Origin: Austropuccinia psidii
Lineage: Eukaryota; Basidiomycota; Pucciniomycetes; Pucciniales; Sphaerophragmiaceae
Length of the DNA stretch: 64,000 bases
Reading direction: 5' to 3'
NCBI GenBank assembly: GCA_023105745.1
Contig: JALGQZ010000007.1
Coordinates: 5,984,206 to 6,048,205, forward strand
Positions 20,709-30,633 of the stretch are shown here, in pieces (the first letter of the stretch is position 1; each line of letters opens with the position of its first letter). The notes beneath the pieces are model-generated. The model was not told the DNA's origin, made no database searches, and was given only the letters and a program-made list of their open reading frames with translations. Position numbers and translations under genes: made by a program.

Positions 20709-23700
20709 ATGACAGCCTGCCACTCTTCCTCAATGCGTATATGCATGTGTCAACACCGCTCAACTCAAACACACTCTTCCCCTGAGGGTGATAGGCACAG
20801 AGTTGCCTTCACACCTTTCCAATATAAACAGCACATTAAAAAGCTCAAATCAACCATTGCACCCAAATCTCTTCCAAACATCCCTACTTCTGCATCAGGA
20901 GCTGAGTGCCCACAACTTTTATTGGATCAAATATTCCCAGCTTATTATTCACCATTGACCCAAAGCACCTTCTCCACAGCACCGGGTCTCAATTCAACTG
21001 CACAGAAACCATACAGAAGCAGTCAAACCCTTCCCCCACAAGACCTTGGAATGATAATATCTGCCATTCTATCATTAAGGTATAATATACCCCACAGGGC
21101 TTCACGCATTCTCAACCCCTCCCTAAACCTGCTGATCAAGTCCAGCATCTCAAGCTCCGGTGGTCCCCCCACTCCTGCTATCCATATACCTCAAGATCTG
21201 AGTACCATATTTGAACATCTCCAATTAGAACCAGTGATTCAAGCTATATATGTTGTCCTCAAAGTTTCTCTCTTAATGGCCTTACTGAATCAGTCACAAC
21301 TGACCAACCCCACTGTCAACGCCATAATGACCCAAATGATCATGATCCCCCTTGCACACAATCATTAGGCAAATTCATCTATTCATTTGAAGCCCACACC
21401 CAAAACACAACCAACATGAAGCAAACATTTATACCAACAAAACATTTCATTTATCAACCATTCAAAAATTGGCTTGCCAGATTTCTCCAGCGGGCTGGAA
21501 TTATGGAAATTCTGCATCAACATCAACAATCCCAAACTCCCAAAGGTTCCCCAAAATGTGACGTCTGGGATGGATTGTTCTGGAGACTCTTCACTGGCAC
21601 TAGAAATATCAATGACCCCCCATTCATGTCCATTCCTGCCACATTGTCCTTGTCCATTTATGTGGACTGGTTTAATGCACATGGAAAGTCCACCCGGTTG
21701 GCCAGCATTGGACCTATCATGCTTATTTGTCTTAATCTCCCCCCAAGTGAAAGATTGAAGCCAAACAATGTCTATGTTGCAGGAATCTTCCCTGGTCCAA
21801 AGGAGCCAACTTCCCTTCAATTGAATTACCTATTAATGCCACTCATCAAGGAGCTCAAAGAGCTATGGCAAGGTTACCATTTTTCACCCACCTCAACAGG
21901 TTCTTCAGGATCCTTTATCCATGTTGCCATTCTCACAGCCATTGCAGATGTGGTTGCCATGCGCAAGCTTACTGGATTTATTTCCCATTCAGACAACCAC
22001 TTTTGTAATTTTTGCACCATTCACAAAGCTCAAATTGAAGAAATTGGTCCTCAATTTCACTACACACGCTCATACCAAAATCATAAATCAACCATTGCCA
22101 AATGGCTTTGGGCAACCCCACAACAAAGACAAGCAATTTTCTCTGAGTATGGAGTGCGATATTCAATTTTAGAAGACCTTCCGTATTGGGATGCAACCAG
22201 ATTGGTCAATCTTGACATAATGCATAATTTAATACTGGGAATTTTGAAGGATCATGCAACTTTCAAATTGTGCATTCCAGAGTCCAAATCAAAAATTTAC
22301 CTCAGGTCCCACAGGAAATCCAATTACACCAACAGTTCAGACTCAGATTCCATGACCTCCGACAGCTCTCTTGATAAAATCACATTGAGAGAGGCCTGCT
22401 CCCGGAGAAGAGACGCAGCAAAAATAATAAATGAGCCACTCCCCACTACTTCTCAATGCCCACCCCTCACATGGAACATCCATCTAGTGGTTCTGTGGAG
22501 ATTCCTTCATTTGATGCGGATTACATCCCCACTTCTGAAATACCCTCTGAATTGGATATCACTGCACTGAGTGATCACCAGATCAAGGGTGAGGCTCTGG
22601 AGCATCTCCAACAAATCATATCTGAGACAATAATTCCCTCATCATGGACAAGAGTACCTCGCAACATGGGTTCCCCCTCTCATGGTAGCTTAAAAGCCGC
22701 TGAATGGGGTCTCTTATATAAGGTCTATATTCCATTTTTAATGCTCAGTCAACAGATGTCATTAGATGTACACCAATCCGCCAACATTCAAAGAAAAATG
22801 GGTCAGTCAGAGGAACTTGAAAATGAACTAACCAAGAATACATTCCATTTGATTAGTGCTATCAACATTGCCACAAGTTGGACTGTTTCAATAGATGATG
22901 CAACTGCATTTGCTGAACATTGGACAAAATTCTGCCTTTCCAATCAACTCCTGTTCCCAAAACAGAAAAGTAAACCAAATCATCATTTTGCTGATCATAT
23001 TCCCAAACGCTTCCAACATTGGGGCCCAGCACAAGCCTCAGCCACATGGGGTTATGAGTGCTTGATTGGAGTATTTGCAAAAATGCCAACAAATAACAAA
23101 ATATGTACGTCAATTAATAAGATCAATATATTCACCTTGATTAAAAACCTGAACTGAATAAGAATAACTCCTGGCAGCTCTGAATAGATGATATAGATAA
23201 AACCTTACTTCAACATATCTGTGGTTGTTCCAACCTTTCCGTTCACCTGAAATCCCCATCTGTGCCATGTGAAATAAAACAGCTTTTCAAATCACAGCCA
23301 CCTTCCCTGTTCAATCACCATAAATATAACAAACCATCCCTCCATGACCAAGAAAATTATGATTTCCTGGTTGAGTACTTACAGAATTTTCATGCAACAA
23401 GGGAAATAGTTGATTGGATCAGCTTAGACACTACCGTGCAATCCACAAGTCCACCCACTTCAAGGATTGTCTCACCTTTGTATTTTCTAGTTTCAAACAT
23501 TAATATTGGAAACAATATATTTTCAACTGAATCCAAAAATGTCAGCAACAGTGTGATATGTTTTCTGAGGGGCAACTCACAACGATTTGGTATTATTAAT
23601 AGCATTTTTAAAGTCTCTGAGCCATCTAGCATACTGAACAATAACTTTCTGATCTTAAAAGCTTTGAAGATTGATGTGAATTTCTTACCAGATTGGCCAC

Positions 23701-23849
23701 ATCTGAATATTTATAAAGCTGTTGGTTTTGATGATGGACACTTGATTATATCTGAAGAAGAAATTGAAGGTAACTGTGGATTGTATGAGAACAAAGTTCT
23801 GTCATGTGGACTGCTTGTAATGATAAAGCCCTTATTTCATGATATTTAG
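20709..23849 (+). pseudogene. Plavaka-family (CACTA-related) DNA transposase, broken by frameshifts
   Basis: ATG at 20709 opens a Cys/His-rich N-terminus. A zinc-binding stretch follows the frame change at about 21243 (C-C-P...H-C-x2-H). The core, in the second frame, contains SIYVDWFNAHG, IMLICLNLPPSERLKP, GIFPGPKEPTSLQLNYLL, MRKLTGFISHSDNHFCNFC and YWDATRLVNLDIMHNLILG, all characteristic of Plavaka transposases. After a second frame change near 22455 it continues (EWGLLYKVYIPFLML; ADHIPKRFQHWGPAQASAT). A 73-nt intron is likely at 23105-23177 (GTACGT to GGCAG). A third frame change near 23185 leads to the C-terminal domain, ending at 23849. All three changes look like single-base events. No terminal inverted repeats were identified. 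Confidence 0.82.
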
Positions 23850-24534
23850 TCTACTAAAATGCAAATCTCTCAGATTCATTAGCAATTTTGCTAGTGAAAT
23901 AACTGCCTCAAAATTTAGTGACAGAGACATGCAATTGTGACAAGCAAAGCCGATTATTTCACATTGCCACAAAGAACTTACTATTTTGACATTGGGTACA
24001 GTGTGAATAAGCCAAGTTCAATGATCAAATGACCCACACACTCACCTTTCACAGCATCCAAAATTTCTAACTGCGCCATCATCATGTTGGAAGGGGAATC
24101 GGCCCTTGTGCACCTGCACCCGCACACGCCAATGCACCCGCACCCGCAGTATTGTGCGGCGGGCTCTACCAGTGTCATCTGCAAAACAACAATCCTGCTG
24201 AGGCGGAGTCCTTTCATGGATTACCTGGTGAAGTCAAACCCCCCGCCTACATCAAGACTGGCTGAAGGACCTCTTTGATGTGTGTTTGTGCAAACAGGCA
24301 CGTCTTGTGTAATTTTCACCAACAATTGGCCAGTTGCGGGATGATCAGGTGGTGAGGAATCTGATATGAAGGCACAGGGGAACTAATATTGGTGGATGTC
24401 ACAGGATTTTGTGTAAGACAAGAGTAGGACATTTGCTTGATTTTCGCTTGATGTGAGCTCAACTTTGATCCTGCTTGATGTTTGCTTGACGTGAAGTCAA
24501 TTGCTGACGATTGATGCAAGATTCGCCCTGGTGT
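23850..24534. other. Intergenic region left of element G
   Basis: No gene is recognised. A GC-richer patch at 24070-24180 has CACCCGCAC/GCACCTGCAC words. At 24430-24500 TTGCTTGA and GCTTGATGT words recur. The right boundary is the broken end of element G. Confidence 0.4.
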
Positions 24535-26756
24535 TGGTTCTATACATTTTGGCATCTTGTATATTTGTCAGGTTTGTGTCAGATGTCCCAACTTGTGGTA
24601 AGTTTGAGCTAACATCCATTACTTCATAAATTATATCAATATTATTAATTTGTGCATTAATTATATTGATTTCATCACTTTCAGAACTTTCTGATTCTTC
24701 TGTCTCTTTTTCAGAGTCAGATTCTTCTTCTTTGTCATTGTGGTTTTCTGTTTCCACAATTTCATTAATCCTAGCCTTTTTGAGGCAATTATTGGCTAAG
24801 TGTCCAATACCTCCACATTTATGGCATTTTCTTTGCTCATTATTGTTGGTGTATTGGCCTTGAAGGATTCCTTTGATTTATCTTTCTTGACAAATGGTTT
24901 ATTTGGGCTTTTAATGTCCAATTTCTTCCAAGTCCTGCCAATTTTTGTTCTTGTCACTATGTCTTCTAGTGCATTAATATACTCTTCTGTGGAGCATGGC
25001 TCTATAGACCTGCTTCTTAGGGCATGTTCTAGCTCTCCTCCACATTTATTGAGTATTTTCATGTGCACCATTTTTTGTGACATTTCTGGGTACAATGCAT
25101 TAAGTCTTTCAGCTTGTTTTAAGAACCAAGTTAAAGGTTTGGCTTTGTCTGGGTCAAAGAAAGAATTTTCAAATGCATTTTCTAATTTGTACCTCCAGGC
25201 ATCATTAGCCCACTTGGTGATTATTTCTTGTTTCCACAAAGACCAGGTATTTTTGCCATTTGTTTGCCTTATGGCATAATACCATCTTTTTGCAGATTTC
25301 TCAAACAATGAATGTAATCTTGCAGTGATTCCTTCATCTGGTATGGCATAATCTTCTTGTAGCATGTCAATTGTTTTATAAATGACATGTGGTCATATTC
25401 ACCTTTGCCTGTGAATGTTGGCCATTCTTTTAGTTGAGGTGCTTCCTTCATTAAGACTTGGTTATTGTCTTGGTGACTTAAGTCTGTTATGAATGGATTT
25501 GTTATTTTCTCCTTTGGTTTAACAGGGCTTCTTATGTGAGAAAATGGTGTTGATAACTTTGGCGTATTTAAGTTAGCCTCATTAATTTTATCCATTTTTT
25601 CAGTAATAAGCCTTATTTCACTTTGAATGTCATCTTTCAGATGCATTCTTGCTTCATCACTCTTTTCCACATGGTCCAAAAGTAATTTTTGGTGTGATGA
25701 AGTCTTTTCTTCAAATCTTTCTACAGAAATACTTAATTTGTTTAATTTTTCTGTAAGATTGTCAATACTCACATTATAATTGATTGTCAAAGTTTTTTCT
25801 TTGATATCACTTATGTATTTGGACAACTCTTGTTGTCCTTGTATTAATTTCTGAGTATTGTCAATTAATACTTTAGGTTTATTATTTTCAATCATAAATT
25901 TTATGTTATCAATTTCTTTCTTATTTTGTGTAACAAGTTTTGTTAAAGATGATAAGCTATTATTTATTTCTTGGAAAGATAATAAACTATTTTTAATTTC
26001 TTTAAGAGGTAAAATACTATTTTTAAGCTCTGTTAAAGTATTTAAAACATCAGGAGACAAGGTTATTTCTTTGGGAAATGGGGTTTTCTCATTCTTTGTT
26101 CCTCTTTGTCTTTGAATTCCATCAAAGTTCTGGCCATGTTGAAGACATTGTCCATGGCATCTTTTTAGATTTTGGGGATCCTGTAGCTTGGGGAATATGG
26201 TTTTTTCCAATTCTTTTTCTTGTTCTTCTTCCCTTCTTGGGGAAGTGAATTGACTTGGGGCTTGCTGGTAGAAGCTACTGGGGCTTCTTCCTTGGTTGCC
26301 TCCTTGTTTTTGGCATGATACTCCTTGATTTTCTTGATTTGAGGTTTGGATGATAGTGCATTCCATCCATTGGAGTATCTCACTATTTCCTCCTCTTTGA
26401 GGAACGTTTTCAGGATGTGCCAGGAGTTCATCACTCCTTGGTGTATTTGGGGAAACATTTCCCAATCTTTGTCCTTGTACACTGTGTAGTACTGTTTGTA
26501 TTGGCTCAGGTAAATGTCTATTTGAGCCCTCTGAATGTGATTTGTACCTGTTTGAGTCACTCATTATTAGTTCCAATTCAGGTTCAGATATCATGGGCAT
26601 TTCTGGGACTTGCCTTTGGGATAAGGGACTTCCTTGTGTGGATTCTGTTCCACTGGGGATATTGCCCTTCCTTTTCCCTTTTGAGGAATCAATTCTACCT
26701 CTGAGTCCAGCTCCATCTGATTTAATGGAGTATTGGGAGCCTCTTCTGGTAGTCAT
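24535..26756 (-). pseudogene. gag (start of gag-pol) of element G, unspliced frame
   Basis: ATG at 26756 (MTTRRGSQYS) opens a frame of 495 codons to 25269. The first 220 codons are Gln/Ser/Pro/Arg-rich and overlap another reading frame. A coiled-coil-like part follows (KEIKNSLLSFQEINNSL; SISVERFEEKTSSHQKLLL), then the capsid core (KEWPTFTGKGEYDHMSF, EIITKWANDAWRYKLENAF, PLTWFLKQAERLNALYP). One-base losses at about 25375 and about 24850 shift the frame. Beyond the second is a zinc knuckle (KCHKCGGIGHLANNCLKK) on 24830-24780. An acidic Glu/Ser run and NIQDAKMYRT precede the break at 24535. Confidence 0.75.
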
Positions 26757-26967
26757 ATTATAAGAAAAATAAGAAATAAGAGGATTTCAGAACAGGAAGT
26801 TTCTTATGCAAATTTATAAATGAGGTACTCACCTTCCGAGTCCTGAATGGTGGGTCCTGGAAAGTCCAATTTCTTGGTAATTATTGGTGTTGGAGAACTT
26901 TGGCAAGTTTCTTCTTCCAATCCTTCAACAGTGGCTTGGCTGTCCTCTGTTGGGTTGTCTTCAAGCA
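26063..26967 (-). CDS. Second, spliced reading frame overlapping gag of element G
   Basis: Predicted exons: a 26967-26833, b 26745-26614, c 26547-26063. Introns are 87 and 66 nt, ending GTGAGT...CCAG and GCAAGT...ACAG, the second being a GC-AG intron. All joins are phase 1. The product reads VLEDNPTEDSQATVEGL ... APNTPLNQMELDSEVELIPQ ... GTNHIQRAQIDIYLSQYK ... QGVMNSWHILKTFLKEEE ... KPYSPSYRIPKI, then a nonsense TAA at 26165-26167. The frame otherwise continues (DAMDNVFNMARTLMEF) to TAA 26063-26065. The frame is one base later than gag's. Its exon sizes, phases and residues recur in elements I and F. A first exon carrying the start codon was not found. The function is unknown. Confidence 0.6.
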
Positions 26968-27479
26968 CTAAAAAAGACAAATAAATATAAGTCTTTTATA
27001 TAAAGTGTTATTTTTGGTAAGATATGGCAATTTTCCACGTAAAAATTGCTTTTATATCTTTTTAAAAAGTGAAAATAATTAAAGAAATGAAATTAAGATG
27101 GATAAAAGAACTTTTTTATTGGTTTTTAATATTATTATTATTATTTTATATTTTTATGTTTTTATTTTTAAAGAATAAAATAAAAATGAATATGATTCTT
27201 TGATAAAATTAATTTATAATATAAAATTCTTTTTAATTTACAAAATATCTTTTTTAATTACTAGAGTCACTCAAAGAAAGTTTTTGCAAGTCTAAGGATG
27301 TGAAAAACCATGTGTAAGACAATACAATTGCTTTCCAAATGCCTCAATAGCTTTTAAAATCAATAAAATATAGAATTATTATATAATTTTATGATTATAA
27401 GTATAATTTATTATTGGATAAGCCCAGGTAGAATCTTCTAAAGGTCTTTTAGAGTAAATATCACGTCCAGGCCCCCAAA
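26968..27479 (-). other. Leader and primer binding site of element G
   Basis: Directly inside the LTR the minus strand reads TT then TGGGGGCCTGGACGTGAT (27460-27477). This is a TGG-type primer site shared by elements I and F; the tRNA was not identified. The rest is AT-rich, with one block kept in I and F (TTTTTCACATCC, then CTTTGAGT at about 27270-27320). No gene is seen. Confidence 0.55.
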
Positions 27480-29464
27480 TGTAAGGTTTGACTATGCAAC
27501 AATAAGTAAAAATTACTAATATTTTACTTATTGTACTATGAATGTCCTCATAAATGAAATAAATAAGATAAAAATAATTATAATAATAAAGAATTATTAT
27601 AATTATGGCGTAAAAATAATTATATTATCAATTAAAGATGATAATATAATTTATATTATAAAATATAATATAATAAAATAAATATATTAATGTACAATAA
27701 TTGATATATTTAAAAGCACTTTATTATTGTTACAAACAAATAATAAAGGCGTAAAAAATTGTTTTTTATTAAGAAAAAGACAATTAATAACAATAATATT
27801 ACCAATATTAAAGTTATAAATTAATATAAATACTATTTATATTAATTAAAGAATTATTAAAGTAATAATAAAGAGAAAATTTATTATAATAAGAGAAAAT
27901 AACCTACTTTTAATACTTATTATAATAATTTTGAAATATTTTTTGCCAAATAATGTAAATACAACTTATCTAAATTGTATTTACAATAAAAAATAGAGAA
28001 AATTACAAATATTCTTGATTTTTACGTGGAATTGAGGTTTTGGAGAGCTTTTTAGCAAAAACAAATAAATAAATGATTTAATCACGTCAAAATTGATGAT
28101 TATAATAAGATGATCTTTGGTCTTTAATAATAGAAGATTTTTATATAAAGAATAAAGATATTACCTTTTAATTTAGTTGATTTAATGTTTTTGATGCGTC
28201 TGAGGGGAAAACAGAGTAAAAACAGCTCTATTTATAGTAAATACCACCCTCCTAGAGTCCAACAGGCTTCTAGTAGACGTGTACTGATCATATCCACTGG
28301 AATTGATCACTATTTTAAGGTTTGGTGATGCTTACATCATGATCAAACCATATTACATCAATATTACACCATTATTTAGAGTTATCACTATAACTCTAGG
28401 TTTGATGACGTCAAAGGCTTGGCAGAACCCCAAAATTTGTGGATTTTATTAGTTTCAATCATGAACTCATATTATTGACCAATTGTATCACTGATATGAC
28501 TGTTAAACTTAATTTAAGGTTACAGTGAGTGCTCATAAATGATCAAATTAAGCTCAAACTTTGATCCTTAATAACTTTTAATATTTACACGCTAAAGCAA
28601 TTCAAAGTGTGAATTCTATTAGCTTGGAAGAACCGTATTGTGCTTCCAAGAGCATTTCATGACATCATCAAAACTGTATTTTTGATGATTTTTCTTGTAA
28701 CTCATCTTTTCGGTTGAAATTCAATATTTTAAACTTCAAACTATGATTTCAAGGGGTTATATCTTGAATGTTATAATAAAAAGAATCATTCTTCACCAAA
28801 GAACTATTAAAATCTAACTGTCTACTTTTTTTTAAGTTTGGCCCACTTTCACAACAAAGTGGTCAACAGCTCTGTTGATTTTAATCAATAATCCCTTACT
28901 GGTTTTAACCTTGTTTATAACTTGAAAAATAAACTTCATTTCTGTATTCCTACAGTAACTACGTGATGACTTTATTTTTGGTTCATCACTCTATCATGCA
29001 TATTTCAAAAGATATTAGCTAAAATCCTTGAACATATGCATTGACCAAAAAAGTGCATATATTCAGGTTAATTCCTTAAGTATTGACTTTGAAGCTTAGC
29101 TTATTAATTGTTTTATATGTGGAACCGTATGGAGAATCCAATGGTACCATTCATTTTACATGTTTTTTCATTGGTGTTTGAAATAAATAAGGATTTGTGT
29201 TTCTTATAAGGTATTATTACTTATAACTTATTAAATATTGACTTTACAGCTATGCCATAAAAATGGTATATGTGTATTTTACCATGGGGAATCCAATGGT
29301 ATAATTTATTTCACATGTTTGCTCATTGGTTTTTAAGTTAAACCAAGTTTAATGCCAATTTATGGTATTTTTGTAGCTTTAAGGTAATTATTTTTAATGT
29401 ATAATTATATTAAATATTACTTGTGACCTTTTTTGGGTATGTGGTCATATCTCAAAGTTTCACA
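27480..29464 (-). repeat. LTR type C, copy 1 (5' LTR of element G)
   Basis: It is 1985 bp. On the plus strand it runs from TGTAAGGTTTGACTATG to ATCTCAAAGTTTCACA. A TATA box TATAAATAG lies on the minus strand at 28236-28228, within the stretch also present in copy 2 (48188-48180). The right end has the final GGCTCACA motif changed to GTTTCACA. Confidence 0.85.
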
Positions 29465-30022
29465 CTTCTGGAGCCTGTTTGGAGGTGGTAGACGCCACTG
29501 GGTCCTCTGTCTCCAAAGCTGGAGTCATTCCCAGTTCCTTCTTCTGGTCTATGGATAAAAGACTTTGGTTCTTCAACCAATTCTTTATCTTTCTGACCTT
29601 GTCTTTGCAAGACAGGGGCCTCCACCCTCCTAAGAGTTCTATGGTCTTCTCCTGACCCAGAAAGCTCTTTATGTGTAATTAGGAGTTCATGGCCCCCTGC
29701 CAAAGGCTTGGGCATATTTCCCGCTCCTCTTCTTTGGCTTCTCTGAACCAATTTTTGTATTGGCATTGATATATTTCTATTGCTGCCACTTGAAAATGGT
29801 TCAGCCCTGGAAATATTATCATGAATCAGTTCAGGCTCATAATTCATGTCAAAGTCTGTGGTTACAGACCTTGGGGAATGGGGGGCAACTCTGGCATCCT
29901 CCAAATGTGTCTTTCTTGAGGAAGACTTGGCACTTCTGGATTTGGTCTTGCCTCTTCCTTGTCCACCTCCATCTGGTTAGACTGAATAGTTGCTTCCCTT
30001 TCTGGTATGCACCATTTTCATG
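29465..30022 (-). pseudogene. gag of element I, unspliced frame, truncated
   Basis: The frame corresponds to F's gag starting MKMVHTRNGSNYS. It reads EDARVAPHSPRSVTTDFDMN and onward, nearly identical to F, and stops where element G was inserted, after LQTGSR. An early in-frame TAG near 29980 (CAG in F) separates the ATG from the rest. Confidence 0.65.
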
Positions 30023-30225
30023 TCAATTCAAAGATAAAAAGGTGAAAATATAAGATAAACACACACCTTTTGGTGGTAATTTATTCTTTTCTGAGTTAAA
30101 TAAGGTGCCTCTTTTAGCAATTTGAACCTCAATACTGTCTTCAGATTCTGCTTCTGAAGATTCTGGAATAGTGATATATCTTTTACTGAGTCTGTTGCCA
30201 GCTGCACAGTTTTTGATTAAAGACA
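29465..30225 (-). pseudogene. Spliced reading frame of element I, overlapping gag
   Basis: Exons: a 30225-30067 (SLIKNCAAGNRLSKRYIT...), b 30001-29870 (132 nt; REATIQSNQMEVDKEEARPN), c from 29806 (GLNHFQVAAIEIYQCQYK). Introns are 65 and 63 nt, with donors GTGTGT and GTCTGT and acceptors ACCAG and TCCAG, all phase 1. Exon b has exactly the length of G's and shares NQME(V/L)D. Exon c shares G-x-N-H-x-Q-x-A-x-I-x-I-Y-x2-Q-Y-K. A TAA in this frame (near 29682, after GAMNS) is shared with F. The frame is cut by G at 29465. Confidence 0.55.
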
Positions 30226-30633
30226 CTAGAAAAATTATAAAAGAGAAAAACTTATTTTTTTTACTTTTTTTTAAAATATTTTTAAAGATTGTTTATAAGT
30301 TTTATATTTTTTAATATTAAAAAAATTATCCTTTTCAAAGAAAAACAATTGAAATTTAAGATTTTGAATGGAAATTAATTCAGAGTAACTCAAAGAATCA
30401 TTTTATAAGTTTTTGGATGTGAAAAAGCCATGTTTAAAAACAGTATAAAATTAAACCAAATTCCTCAATGAAAAAGATTTCCAAAGCAATTTCAAAAAAT
30501 AAAATTATTTTAACTTTAAAATGAAAGAAAAAATTATTAAATTGATATATTTTAGAGCTTAAAAATATATTATTGAAGTCAAGAATATGATTAAAGCCAA
30601 GTCTATGGATAAAATCATGGCCAGGCCCCCAAA

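Larger units (their letters stand above)
24535..29464 (-). mobile_element. Ty3/gypsy element G, 5' LTR plus gag, truncated
   Basis: Read on the minus strand: LTR (29464 to 27480), primer site, leader with exons, gag. Homology to element H stops at about 24535, shortly before the protease, so pol and the 3' LTR are missing. The LTR lies directly against element I's gag (CTTCT at 29465-29469), so G was inserted into I. Confidence 0.75.

Noticed and set aside
24084..24278. GC-richer open frame near 24.1 kb
   Set aside because: His/Pro-rich translation of CACCCGCAC words; no homology or splice signals seen.
24800..25279. Plus-strand frame of 159 codons opposite gag of element G
   Set aside because: Hydrophobic mirror of the capsid-coding strand; the minus-strand frame carries the recognisable motifs.
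27260..27320. Possible first exon (ATG...TTTTTCACATCC) for the spliced frame of the G/I/F elements
   Set aside because: The block is conserved, but F lacks the ATG and no donor gives the needed phase without a stop.
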